Assembly: GCF_015709455.1 (NCBI RefSeq)
Contig: NZ_JADNQW010000005.1
Span: 1,178,001-1,242,000 of the forward strand
Origin: Methylosinus sp. H3A
GTDB lineage: Bacteria > Pseudomonadota > Alphaproteobacteria > Rhizobiales > Beijerinckiaceae
Length of the DNA stretch: 64,000 bases
Direction: 5' to 3'
The translations under genes and the position numbers were made by a program. Shown piece after piece: positions 54,462-62,720 of the stretch (position 1 is the first letter of the stretch; each line of letters begins with the position of its first letter). Under the pieces are notes generated by a model. That model was not told where the DNA came from. It saw nothing but the letters and a program-made list of their open reading frames with translations, and searched no databases.

Positions 54462-55607
54462 ATGACAGACGCGCCGCAAAGCCCGGACACGCCGAAAAAG
54501 CCGCCGCTGCGCCGCGGCTGGACCACGGGCGCCTGCGCCACGGCGGCGACGCGGGCCGCCTTCGTCGCGCTCGTCTCCGGCCGCGACCCGCCCGATCCGG
54601 TGGAGATCGGCCTGCCGGGCGGGAAGCGCGTCGCCTTCGCTCTAGCGAATTTTACGCGCGGCGCGGACTATGCGGAGGCCGGTGTGGTGAAGGACGCGGG
54701 CGATGACCCCGACGTCACCCATGGCGCGCTGATCCGCGCCCGCCTGCGCCGCGCGCCGCCGGGGACGGGCGTCGGCTTCGCCGCCGGGCCCGGCGTCGGC
54801 ATGGTGACGCGCCCCGGCCTGCCGCTGCCGCCGGGAGAGCCGGCCATCAACCCCGTCCCCCGCGCCATGATGCGGCAGACGATCGAGGAGGCCGCCGCCG
54901 AGCTCGGCGTGACGCCGGACGCGATAATCGAAATCTCCGTCGACAGAGGCGAGGAGCTCGCCCGCTCGACGCTCAACGGGAGGCTCGGCATCATCGGCGG
55001 GCTCTCCATTCTCGGCACGACGGGAATCGTCGTGCCCTATTCCTGCTCCGCCTGGATCGACACCATCCATCGCGGGATCGACGTCGCCCTCGCCAGCGGC
55101 CTGCGCCATATCGCGGCCACCACCGGCTCCACCTCGGAAGAGGCCGTGCGCAAGCTCTACGGCCTGCCCGAGGAGGCGCTGATCGAGATGGGCGATTTCG
55201 CCGGCGGGCTGCTGAAATATTTGCGCGCGCACACGGTTCCGCGGGTGACGATCGCCGGCGGCTTCGCCAAGCTGACCAAGCTCGCGCAGGGACGGCTCGA
55301 CCTCCATTCCGGCCGCTCCTCCGTCGATCTGGGCGATCTCGCGACGACGGCGCGCGCGGCGGGCGCGAACGAGGCGACGAGCGAGGCGATTCGCAACGCC
55401 AATAGCGCGCTCGAGGCGTTGGCCATCGCGAGCGCGGCCGGACTGGACCTCGCCTCGCCGATCGCGCGACGGGCCTTCGACACAGCCGCCCGCGCGCTCG
55501 GCAATCGCGCGACGGAGCTGGAAATCATCGTCGTCGGTCGCGACGGCGCCATACTCGCGCGCTCCAGCTTCCGACCCGCGATTCGAGCAGAGGACGAAAC
55601 CGAGTGA
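54462..55607 (+). CDS. cbiD: Cobalt-precorrin-5B (C1)-methyltransferase
   Basis: CbiD methylates C1 of cobalt-precorrin-5B with SAM in the anaerobic-type cobalamin pathway. 381 residues with the N-terminal RRGWTTGACATAATRAAF, GIIGGLSILGTTGIV in the middle, and AATTGSTSEEAVRKLYGLPEEALIEMGDF. ATG 54462 is chosen because it begins just before the conserved part; an upstream in-frame extension is unlike the family. Its last codons overlap the GTG start of the following MFS transporter by 4 bases. Other cob/cbi genes would be outside this window. Confidence 0.93.
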   Translation: MTDAPQSPDTPKKPPLRRGWTTGACATAATRAAFVALVSGRDPPDPVEIGLPGGKRVAFALANFTRGADYAEAGVVKDAGDDPDVTHGALIRARLRRAPPGTGVGFAAGPGVGMVTRPGLPLPPGEPAINPVPRAMMRQTIEEAAAELGVTPDAIIEISVDRGEELARSTLNGRLGIIGGLSILGTTGIVVPYSCSAWIDTIHRGIDVALASGLRHIAATTGSTSEEAVRKLYGLPEEALIEMGDFAGGLLKYLRAHTVPRVTIAGGFAKLTKLAQGRLDLHSGRSSVDLGDLATTARAAGANEATSEAIRNANSALEALAIASAAGLDLASPIARRAFDTAARALGNRATELEIIVVGRDGAILARSSFRPAIRAEDETE

Positions 55608-57049
55608 ACAAGCCCGCCACGGGATTTTCGCGCGCCGATCTGAGCAAGAGCGAAATTCTGATGATCATGGTCGGCCTCGGCCTCGCCATGCTGCTTTCGG
55701 CGCTCGATCAGACGATCGTCGCCACCGCTCTGCCGACGATCGGCCAAGACCTCGGCGATTTCGCGCATCTGCCCTGGATCGTCACCGCCTATCTCGTCGC
55801 CGCGACCGCGGTGACGCCGCTCTATGGCAAGCTCGCCGATATCCATGGCGTGCGCGTGATGCTGCTCATCGGCATTTTCACCTTCGTGCTCGGCTCCATC
55901 GCCTGCGCATTGTCGCCGAACATCACCGCGCTCGCCATCGCACGCGCCGTGCAGGGCATGGGCGGCGGCGGGCTCATCGCGCTGGCGCAGACCATCGTCG
56001 CCGATCTCGTCAGCGTGCGCGAGCGCGGCCGCGCGCTCACCTATTTTTCCGTCGTCTTCGCCGGCGCCAGCGTCGGCGGGCCGATCCTCGGCGGCGTCTT
56101 CGCCGAATATCTGCATTGGTCGCTGATCTTCTGGATCAATGTGCCGCTCGGCCTCGCGGCTTTCTTCATGACCTATTTCAAGCTGGCGCGGCTGCCGCTG
56201 CGCCGCCATCCGCATCGCGTCGATCTCGCCGGCGCGGCGCTGCTCGTCACCGCCTCGGTCGCCTCGCTGCTGGCGCTGTCCTGGGGCGGGGTGCGCTATC
56301 CCTGGGGCTCGGCGCCGGTTCTCGGCCTGCTCGCCACCGCGCTCATCGGCTGGGCGATCTTCGCCTGGCGCACCAAGACGGCGGAGGAGCCGCTGATCCC
56401 GCTCGCCGTGCTCGCCGACGACGTCATTCGCAACGCCATTCTCTCCGGCGGCTTCGGCCTCGGCACTTTCGTCGCGCTGACCATGTTCATGCCGATCTAT
56501 TTCGAGGGCGCGCTGCGCCTTTCGGCCGATCAGTCCGGCCTCGCGCTGATCCCGCTCACCGTGGCGACAGTGACGGGCGCGACGATCTCCGGCCGACTGC
56601 TGAGCCGCGTGCGCCACTACAAAGCGGCGCCGCTCGCCGCTCTCGCTTTGGCCTTCGTCTCGCTGCTCGCAGCGCGGCAATTTCTCGTCGATCTGCCGCT
56701 GGCGGCGCTGGACGCGCTGCTGGCGATCGTCGGTCTCGGCGTCGGAACCATGCTGCCGGTGACGACAGTCTGCGTGCAGAGCGCGGCGCCGGGGCATAAT
56801 CTCGGCACGGCGACGGCGGTGATGCAATTCTTCCGGCAGCTCGGCGCCGCGCTGATCGTCGCGGTCTTCGGCGCGATCGTCATCGGCGACGGCCATAATG
56901 CGCTGGCGGCGGAAGCGGCCACGGGCGCCGATGTCGAAGCGCTGCGCGAGACGTTCCGCACGGCGTTTCTCGTCGGCGCGATGTTCATCGCTGTGTGCTT
57001 CTTCTTCCTCGCGCGGATGGAGGAGAGGAATTTGCATGGGGAGGGGTGA
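55604..57049 (+). CDS. MFS drug:H+ antiporter, DHA2 (14-TM) family
   Basis: A 481-residue inner-membrane exporter. The first helices contain LLSALDQTIVATALPTIGQDLGD, the motif D1-like signature of the DHA2 family, then LYGKLADIHGVRVMLLIGI (motif A) and the Gly-rich FAGASVGGPILGG (motif C). About 13-14 hydrophobic segments are present. It starts with GTG 55604 inside the cbiD end, i.e. translationally coupled to it. The substrate is not known. Its fixed linkage to cbiD may be accidental or could mean export of a corrinoid or metal-related compound; I have no evidence for that. Confidence 0.9.
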   Translation: MNKPATGFSRADLSKSEILMIMVGLGLAMLLSALDQTIVATALPTIGQDLGDFAHLPWIVTAYLVAATAVTPLYGKLADIHGVRVMLLIGIFTFVLGSIACALSPNITALAIARAVQGMGGGGLIALAQTIVADLVSVRERGRALTYFSVVFAGASVGGPILGGVFAEYLHWSLIFWINVPLGLAAFFMTYFKLARLPLRRHPHRVDLAGAALLVTASVASLLALSWGGVRYPWGSAPVLGLLATALIGWAIFAWRTKTAEEPLIPLAVLADDVIRNAILSGGFGLGTFVALTMFMPIYFEGALRLSADQSGLALIPLTVATVTGATISGRLLSRVRHYKAAPLAALALAFVSLLAARQFLVDLPLAALDALLAIVGLGVGTMLPVTTVCVQSAAPGHNLGTATAVMQFFRQLGAALIVAVFGAIVIGDGHNALAAEAATGADVEALRETFRTAFLVGAMFIAVCFFFLARMEERNLHGEG

Positions 57050-57201
57050 GGGGGGAGTTGCGCTTTTTGAGCCTGAACGCGCTGGACGACTTTTGCCGCC
57101 GCTATCCATTGAAATCAGGGCGCCTGGCGGCCGTTCAAAGAGTTCACGGGCAATTAAAATAGCCCTGTGCGGCTTTGCTGCCCTGTGGCAGACTTACAGC
57201 T

Positions 57202-57609
57202 ATGACCCTTGATGACCTTGCTGCTTCGCTACCGAACGGATTTCACGACTCAGTGTTGAAGGTCGTCACGATTGACTATGTAAACCGCAAGGCGAAGCTT
57301 TCACTTGAAATCTGGATGGCCGACGGCGATGCGTCCTCGGCTGCTGATCGTGAAGCATACAAGCAAGTAGAAGTGTCTCTGTCAGGTTTGTTTTTTTGGG
57401 TCTGCGAGCCGCCATGCACTGGCTACCCGTATGACGCTAAAGACGAAGTCGTGATCGACATCGGCGCGGTCGAGACGCTTGCCACGCCGCCATCTCCGGC
57501 ATTACCTTCCGCGCCCGTGGGCTGCTTTGTCAGCTGGATATTCGTCAGGGCCTGGAATGCATTTATCTATGTCGCAGCTCACGATGCCAAACTGACATGG
57601 CTCGCCTAA
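57202..57609 (+). CDS. Hypothetical protein, lower GC content
   Basis: A 135-residue soluble protein I do not recognise. It begins MTLDDLAASLPNGFHDSVLKV and has a beta pattern (KVVTIDYVNRKAKLSLEIWM), two nearby cysteines in WVCEPPCTG, and a Trp-rich end. Its base composition and codon choice (AAG/AAA, CTG with many A/T third bases) are clearly less G/C-rich than those of all neighbours, which suggests recent transfer. It is followed by a palindromic repeat region. The small size and FHDS start resemble some immunity-like proteins, but no toxin gene is next to it. Confidence 0.65.
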   Translation: MTLDDLAASLPNGFHDSVLKVVTIDYVNRKAKLSLEIWMADGDASSAADREAYKQVEVSLSGLFFWVCEPPCTGYPYDAKDEVVIDIGAVETLATPPSPALPSAPVGCFVSWIFVRAWNAFIYVAAHDAKLTWLA

Positions 57610-58075
57610 ACACTCGATGCAACTCATAAGGGCCGCTCTCATAGGGCAATCGGGTGAAGGGCAGCCACCCTCGCCCTCATGCTGAGGAGGCTCCGCAGGA
57701 GCCGTCTCGAAGCACGATGGCGAGCTCCAGAAGGCGGCGCATGAAGGCTTCCTCGTCCTTCGAGACGCCCGCTGCGCGGGCTCCTCAGGATGAGGAAACC
57801 TTCACCCGATCGTTCTGGCCTCTCTCACAGCCCGACAGTGAATGCAGCCGCGAAAACCGCCGTTCGTCTCTTACCCGTCATGCGTATGTCGCGAGCTCAA
57901 TGAACGGATCGGTCGCAGCGCGACGAGAGTCGGAGCGTGTTCCATTCCGTCGGAATAGCGACGCCGCCTCGCAGATGCTCGACACTACCTTCTTCGTTCG
58001 TTCATAAGCGCCCGCTCGGCGCGGCGCGGGCAAAAGGCCGAAAGGCGCCTCCGCGCCCCTCGGCCCCCGCTCGTC
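57610..58075. other. Noncoding stretch with palindromic element
   Basis: 466 bases between the lower-GC gene and mosA. It contains the long inverted repeat at 57674-57795; the remaining sequence shows no supported gene. A reading frame at 57654-58007 is entirely repeat-derived and rejected. A copy of the ATTCCGTCGGAAT palindrome lies near 57944-57956. Confidence 0.6.
57674..57795. repeat. Long palindromic repeat (two inverted 45-bp arms)
   Basis: The left arm (57674-57720) contains CCTCATGCTGAGGAGG and GAGCCGTCTCGAAGCACGA. The right arm (57751-57795) reads, in reverse complement, CCTCATCCTGAGGAGCC then GGGCGTCTCGAAGGACGAGG, a close match. Each arm also has its own GC-rich internal stem (CTCCGCAGGAG; CCCGCTGCGCGGG). 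This resembles the intergenic repeat families of Bradyrhizobium and relatives; copy number here cannot be judged from one window. Confidence 0.75.
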
Positions 58076-58909
58076 TCAGCTGTTCCGCTGCGCGCCCGTA
58101 TGCACGAGCGTGCCCACATGCTCGCCGCGCAGCGCCGCGGTGAGCCGGCCCGGGACCAGCCCGTTGACGATCTGCACGCGCTCGATATGACGCGCCGTCG
58201 CCATCACCTCCAGCATTGCGCGATCGAAAGGCAATGGGCCCTTCTGCTCGGCCAGCTCGGCGGCGCTCGTCTCGCGGATGAGCTGCGCCTTCTCGCCGCC
58301 GGGGGCCTTGGGATCGGCGGTGTAGACGCCGTCCACATCCTCGACGATGGTGAGGCCGGCGGCGCCATAGGCGTCGGCGAGCAGAAAGGCGCCCGTGTCG
58401 CCCCGATGCGGCGGAATGCGCGAGCCGGGGAACTCATGGTGGTGATAGGGCGGAAAGGCGCTGCCCACCACCGCGCGGGTCGCGGTCAGATGGATCGCGA
58501 GCTGCGTGGCGATCGTCGGATGCTCGACATAGGAGACGCCCTCCGGCGCGAGCAGCGAGGCCAGCATATGGCCGTTCTGCCCGGCCTCGCTCGCCGCGAG
58601 CGGCGCCAGCGAGCCCACCGGCAGGCCGAGATCGAGGCCGACGCCATAGACATGGCGGGCGCGCACGCCGGCGCCGGTGAGAATAAGCAGACGATGCTCG
58701 GGCAGGAGCTTTCGAATCTCGTCCACGATCGGAAGGATCGCCTCGGCGCCGCGATCCATGATGGAGCGGCCGCCGATCTTCACCACCTGCAGCCAGGGTA
58801 GGAGGCGGATCGGCCGCCGGCCGGCGACGGGACGCGTGAGCGAGCCGTCCAGCAGGGTCTGGCGCGCGAGCGGCGAGGCGACGTGCTTGATGCTGTCGGT
58901 TTTGGTCAT
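58076..58909 (-). CDS. mosA: Molybdenum storage protein subunit alpha
   Basis: With MosB, MosA forms the cage that stores polyoxomolybdate clusters, ATP dependently, in the cytosol. 277 residues, with the amino-acid-kinase (UMP-kinase-like) fold. The sequence follows Azotobacter vinelandii MosA closely by memory of that protein: [81 protein letters not shown] and [13 protein letters not shown]. It starts nine bases after the mosB stop. Mo storage implies a large need for molybdenum, most often for Mo-nitrogenase. Confidence 0.93.
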   Translation of the reverse strand: MTKTDSIKHVASPLARQTLLDGSLTRPVAGRRPIRLLPWLQVVKIGGRSIMDRGAEAILPIVDEIRKLLPEHRLLILTGAGVRARHVYGVGLDLGLPVGSLAPLAASEAGQNGHMLASLLAPEGVSYVEHPTIATQLAIHLTATRAVVGSAFPPYHHHEFPGSRIPPHRGDTGAFLLADAYGAAGLTIVEDVDGVYTADPKAPGGEKAQLIRETSAAELAEQKGPLPFDRAMLEVMATARHIERVQIVNGLVPGRLTAALRGEHVGTLVHTGAQRNS

Positions 58910-58918
58910 GTTGAAATC

Positions 58919-59731
58919 TCAGCTCGCGGTGATGATGGTGCCGACATGCTCGCCGGCCAGGGCGCGGGTCAGATTGCCGGGGACGAGACCGTTGACGACC
59001 TGCACCTCGTGAATGTGACGCGCCGATTTCATGAGATCGAGCAGTGGGAATTCGAGGATCGAATCATGCAGCCCCTTGGCCTTCATCTCGTCGATGGAAA
59101 TCTTCGGGATGAATTTCGCATTTTTGTCGGTCTTCGGATTGGCGGTGAAGAGGCCCTGCTCGTCCTTGACGAAGATCATCGCCTTGCAGCCGAATTGCTC
59201 GGCGACGAGGAAACAGCCGGCGTCGGTGCGATAGGGAGGAATGACGCCCTCGGCCGCCGGACGCATCCAGAGATTGTAAGGCGGCATGCCGCTGAACACG
59301 ACGGCGTTCACCTCGGCGAGATAGAGCGGCACCGCCGAAAGCCCGGCGCCGTCCACCGCGGAGATGCCGTGCTTGGCGAGAAGCTGCCCCAGCATGGCGG
59401 CGTTCTGATCGGCGACCGAGGCGCCGAGCTGCGACAGCACGCCCGCCGGCAGGCCGAGCCCCGCCGCTATGGAGTAGAGGTGACGCGCCCGCGTGCCCGC
59501 GCCCGTGCCGATCAGCATCTTGTGGAGCTTGCGCGCGGCGACGATCTCCTCCACCAGCGGATAGACCGCCGCGCGACCGCGATCGATGACGCTCTGGCCG
59601 CCGATCTTGATCACCGTCGCATCCGGCAGGATGCGGAAATCCGTCGCCGTCTCCGTCGCCGCGAGAAGCTCCGCATCGGTCAGCGATCGCTGCATGAGGA
59701 GCGCCTCGAGCTCCGCTGTCGTATTGGCCAT
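58919..59731 (-). CDS. mosB: Molybdenum storage protein subunit beta
   Basis: Partner of MosA in the hetero-hexameric molybdenum storage protein. 270 residues, the same length as the A. vinelandii protein, and with its characteristic start MANTTAELEALLMQRSLTD. Other stretches: DATVIKIGGQSVIDRG, LLIGTGAGTRARHLYSIAAGLGLPAGVL, FSGMPPYNLWMRPAAEG, VIPPYRTDAGCFLVAEQFG and VVNGLVPGNLTRALAGEH. It is the first gene of the mosB-mosA operon. The promoter must lie in the 406-base gap upstream. I saw no ModE consensus there. Confidence 0.95.
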   Translation of the reverse strand: MANTTAELEALLMQRSLTDAELLAATETATDFRILPDATVIKIGGQSVIDRGRAAVYPLVEEIVAARKLHKMLIGTGAGTRARHLYSIAAGLGLPAGVLSQLGASVADQNAAMLGQLLAKHGISAVDGAGLSAVPLYLAEVNAVVFSGMPPYNLWMRPAAEGVIPPYRTDAGCFLVAEQFGCKAMIFVKDEQGLFTANPKTDKNAKFIPKISIDEMKAKGLHDSILEFPLLDLMKSARHIHEVQVVNGLVPGNLTRALAGEHVGTIITAS

Positions 59732-60137
59732 TAGGACGCCTTTCGTCGTTTCGCCTGATCGAACTCTGGTCGTGCGTCTGCGTACAACTCTCGGGAGTCG
59801 CTCGCAATATGTGAAAACGGCGCGCGTTCGACGCAAAGACTCGCCAAAAATGCGCTTCTCGCACTCGGCCGGAAAAAACAGCGAAAAACGCGCAATTCAA
59901 TCGCTTCAGCTAGTCGCGCGATCGGCGCCGTCAAGGATGCGACACAGGCGCGCGCCCTGTCGCATCGTCGCGCCGCGAGCGCGAGCGCGAGACATTCCTC
60001 GCGGTCACGCGAGCTTCATTCGGCCGCCATCACGCTGATATCGGACGTCCCTAGTTTCGCTCACGGCGACGCTCGCAGCGATCGAGACGCCGCCACATCG
60101 AGCCGAGGTTCTTTTCTTTACGAACTCGAGGGCGACC
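59732..60137. other. Divergent intergenic region mosB / phosphoesterase
   Basis: 406 bases. It contains a 9-bp perfect stem GATGCGACA/TGTCGCATC (59936-59944 with 59958-59966), similar in its GATGCGA core to the hairpin family at 43228. No ModE-type palindrome with TATA core and no Pho-box was found; no coding region is supported. Confidence 0.5.
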
Positions 60138-61988
60138 ATGAAAATTCGTTTGCTTTTGAAAACCGCCTGCCTCGCGACGACGGCGCTCACCGCGACCGCG
60201 AACGCCGATCCGGCGACGCGCACGCCGATCAAGCATGTCATCATCATCGTCGGCGAGAATCGCTCCTTCGACAATCTGTTCGGCGGCTATAAGCCCGTCG
60301 CCGGCCAGAGCGTCGACAATCTGCTGAGCAGAGGAATCATCGAGGCGGATGGAACGCCGGGCGTGAATTTCGCCAAGGCCGGGCAGAATATCGGCTCCGA
60401 TCTCTATCATTATGAGGTCGTGACGCCGACGACCGGCGCCTACGCCACTCTGCCGCAGCCCTACACCACTTATGCGGCGGGCGTGCCCCAGGGCGTGCCG
60501 GATACGCGCTTTCCGGCCGATCTGCCCAACGGGCCCTATCAGATCAGCAAATATGTGCCCTACGCCGCCTATACCGGCGACCCTGTGCATCGCTTCTTCC
60601 AGATGTGGCAGCAGTGGGACGGCGGCAAGCTCGACAAATTCGTCTGGGTCGAGAAGACGATCGGCACGGGCTCCAACGGCAATCCGCCCGCCGGCTTCGA
60701 TCCCAAGGAAGGCGCGATCTCCATGGGCTTCTTCAATATGAACGCCTATACGGATTCGCATGGCGTCGCGCAGACCGGCGACGCGCCCTATTTCAAGTCG
60801 CTCGCCGACACTTATGCGATCAGCGACAATTTTCATCAGGCGGTGATGGGCGGCACGGGCGCCAATTTCCAGGCGATCGTCACCGGCCATGCGGCCTTCT
60901 ACACCAATCCGACGACCCTCGACGGCTCGCCGGCGACGCCTCCGACCAATCAGATCGAAAACCCCGATCCGGTCAGCGGCACGAATAATTATTACACGCA
61001 GGACGGCTATAGCGGCGGCTCCTATGTGAACTGCCACGATTTGTCGCAGCCGGGCGTCGCGGCGGTGGATCAGCAGCTGCGCGGCCATGGAGCCTATGAG
61101 CGCAAATGCGCGCCGGGGCATTATTATCTCGTCAACAACTACAATATGTATTGGAACCAGACGCCGTCGTCGACGCGCGCGCTCGGCGCGACCAAGTTCA
61201 CCCTGCCGCCGCAGAAGGCCTCGACCATCGTCGATGTGCTGAACGCACATGGCGTGTCGTGGAAATATTACAGCTCCGACCGCGGCGACGATCCGACCGT
61301 CTTCGCCAATTCGGTCGATGGCGTGAACTTCCCCGTCGCGGGCGGCGCGCCCTTCCACGCCTATTGCGGCATTTGCGATCCGCTCACCGGCTATCTCCAG
61401 GTGATGACGACGGGCGAATACGCCAAGCTGCAGAACTACGGCGCCTTCCTGAAGGATTTGACCGACGGAACGCTGCCCGCCGTGTCATTCGTGCGTCCCT
61501 TCGAGGCCTTCGCCGCGCATCCGGCGGATTCGACCAGCCATCTCTATGAGCAGTTCCTGAAGACGCTGATCGCGCGCGTGCAGGGCTCCTCGGCCTGGGG
61601 CTCGAGCGCGGTCTTCATCACCACCGACGAAGGCGGCGGCTACTACGACTCGGGCTATATTCAGCCGGTCGACTTCTTCGGCGACGGCACGCGCATTCCG
61701 CTCGTCGTGGTCTCGCCCTACGCCAAGAAGGGCTATGTCGACCACACTTACTACGACCATGTCTCACTGCTGAAATTCATCGAGCGGAACTGGAAGCTGC
61801 CGGCGGTCTCGCATCTGAGCCGCGACAATCTGCCCAATCCGATCCCGTCTCGCGAGAATCCTTATATTCCCGTCAATCGGCCGGCGATCGGCGATCTCGT
61901 GAATCTCTTCGTCTTCTCCGATCACGATCGCGATGACGATGACGACGATCACGATCATCATCATCACCACCACGGCCGCGATCGCTGA
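60138..61988 (+). CDS. Secreted phosphoesterase (phospholipase C / acid phosphatase family) with Asp/His tail
   Basis: A 616-residue exported enzyme of the PF04185 phosphoesterase family. The signal peptide is MKIRLLLKTACLATTALTATANA. The mature protein begins HVIIIVGENRSFDNLFGG, the metal-binding ENRSFD start. The later FITTDEGGGYYDSG and RIPLVVVSPYAKKGYVDHTYYDHVSLLKFIERNWKLP are the typical second half with the conserved Asp and His metal ligands. The substrate may be phospholipid or phosphate monoester. The last 20 residues are almost only Asp, His and Arg, including runs of six Asp and six His, an unusual natural metal-binding tail. A terminator follows. Confidence 0.9.
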   Translation: MKIRLLLKTACLATTALTATANADPATRTPIKHVIIIVGENRSFDNLFGGYKPVAGQSVDNLLSRGIIEADGTPGVNFAKAGQNIGSDLYHYEVVTPTTGAYATLPQPYTTYAAGVPQGVPDTRFPADLPNGPYQISKYVPYAAYTGDPVHRFFQMWQQWDGGKLDKFVWVEKTIGTGSNGNPPAGFDPKEGAISMGFFNMNAYTDSHGVAQTGDAPYFKSLADTYAISDNFHQAVMGGTGANFQAIVTGHAAFYTNPTTLDGSPATPPTNQIENPDPVSGTNNYYTQDGYSGGSYVNCHDLSQPGVAAVDQQLRGHGAYERKCAPGHYYLVNNYNMYWNQTPSSTRALGATKFTLPPQKASTIVDVLNAHGVSWKYYSSDRGDDPTVFANSVDGVNFPVAGGAPFHAYCGICDPLTGYLQVMTTGEYAKLQNYGAFLKDLTDGTLPAVSFVRPFEAFAAHPADSTSHLYEQFLKTLIARVQGSSAWGSSAVFITTDEGGGYYDSGYIQPVDFFGDGTRIPLVVVSPYAKKGYVDHTYYDHVSLLKFIERNWKLPAVSHLSRDNLPNPIPSRENPYIPVNRPAIGDLVNLFVFSDHDRDDDDDDHDHHHHHHGRDR

Positions 61989-62010
61989 CGCGAAAGCGAA
62001 GCACGAGAAC

Positions 62011-62042
62011 AAGGCCGCATCCGAAGGACGCGGCCTTTGTTT
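62011..62042 (+). terminator. Rho-independent terminator of the phosphoesterase gene
   Basis: Stem AAGGCCGC/GCGGCCTT, extended by TCC/GGA with one mismatch, GAA loop, followed by TGTTTC. Starts 23 bases after the stop codon. Confidence 0.8.
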
Positions 62043-62062
62043 CATTCGTTCTCGCGAGCGAA

Positions 62063-62096
62063 ACGAAAAAGGCCGCGCCACTCGGGCGCGGCCTTT
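62063..62096 (-). terminator. Rho-independent terminator of the 62127-62528 gene
   Basis: Perfect 12-bp stem AAAGGCCGCGCC (62068-62079)/GGCGCGGCCTTT (62085-62096) with a 5-base loop; on the minus strand it ends in a run of T. It lies 30 bases after the stop of the small exported gene. Its stem is closely related to that of the neighbouring plus-strand terminator, so the pair may have arisen by duplication. Confidence 0.85.
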
Positions 62097-62126
62097 GTCA
62101 GTCGACGAGGAAAACCGCGTCTTTGC

Positions 62127-62528
62127 TCAGAAGCCGACGCCCACCAGCACGAAGCGGGGGCAGGTGATCACTTCGCAGCGCCGCGGCGCGGGACGCAGCG
62201 CCTCCGCCACCGGCGTGGGAAGGATCGGCGCGCGCGCCTCGATGCGGCGGCGCGGCGGATGCGAATGATGCACGAGCCCGACCGGCCGCCGGAAGATATT
62301 GCGAATCTTGTGGTGGGCGACGGGCGTCGGCCGCGCGACGAACGTGCGCTCCACGATGGGAGGAAGCGGAGCGGTCTCCACGACCGGAACGGGCACGGAG
62401 GCGCCGACGTCGAGCTGGGCGACGGCAGTGGCGGCGATAATCATGTCCGCGGGCGTCGCGGCGGGCGCTTCGAGCGCCAGCGCGGAAAAAGAAAAGCAAG
62501 TGGCGAAGATCGCCGCAGCAAGCCGCAT
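62127..62528 (-). CDS. Exported hypothetical protein (133 aa)
   Basis: A small secreted protein: MRLAAAIFATCFSFSALA is the signal sequence. The mature part is low-complexity, rich in Pro, Val, Arg and His (VPVPVVETAPLPPIVERT, VHHSHPPRRRI). It has two cysteines near the end (RRCEVITCP), probably one disulfide. It resembles no family I know. ATG 62528 has AAGGATGAG six bases before it. It has its own terminator, so it is probably a single gene. Confidence 0.65.
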   Translation of the reverse strand: MRLAAAIFATCFSFSALALEAPAATPADMIIAATAVAQLDVGASVPVPVVETAPLPPIVERTFVARPTPVAHHKIRNIFRRPVGLVHHSHPPRRRIEARAPILPTPVAEALRPAPRRCEVITCPRFVLVGVGF

Positions 62529-62720
62529 GGGCTCATCCTTTCGTCTTTGAAGTCGTCGCCTCGGGCGTTCGCCACCCCGGCCGTCGAAATCCGATAAACC
62601 ACACGCGCTAAAAACCGCGTCGATATTACGACGCCAAAGCTCTTTCAAAAGCGTTCACGCTCTCGATGCCCGGCAAGCTAGCCGATTTCGGCCGCCTTGG
62701 CCAGCGCGTCCGGCAAACCG

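Noticed and set aside
57654..58007. Open frame over the palindromic repeat
   Set aside because: Its translation (Ser/Arg/Glu-rich, with SRSTMASSRRRR) is derived wholly from the repeat modules and is the kind of false gene such repeats produce.
62011..62096. Possible small RNA between two hairpins
   Set aside because: The two stem-loops are best explained as the terminators of the two convergent flanking genes.
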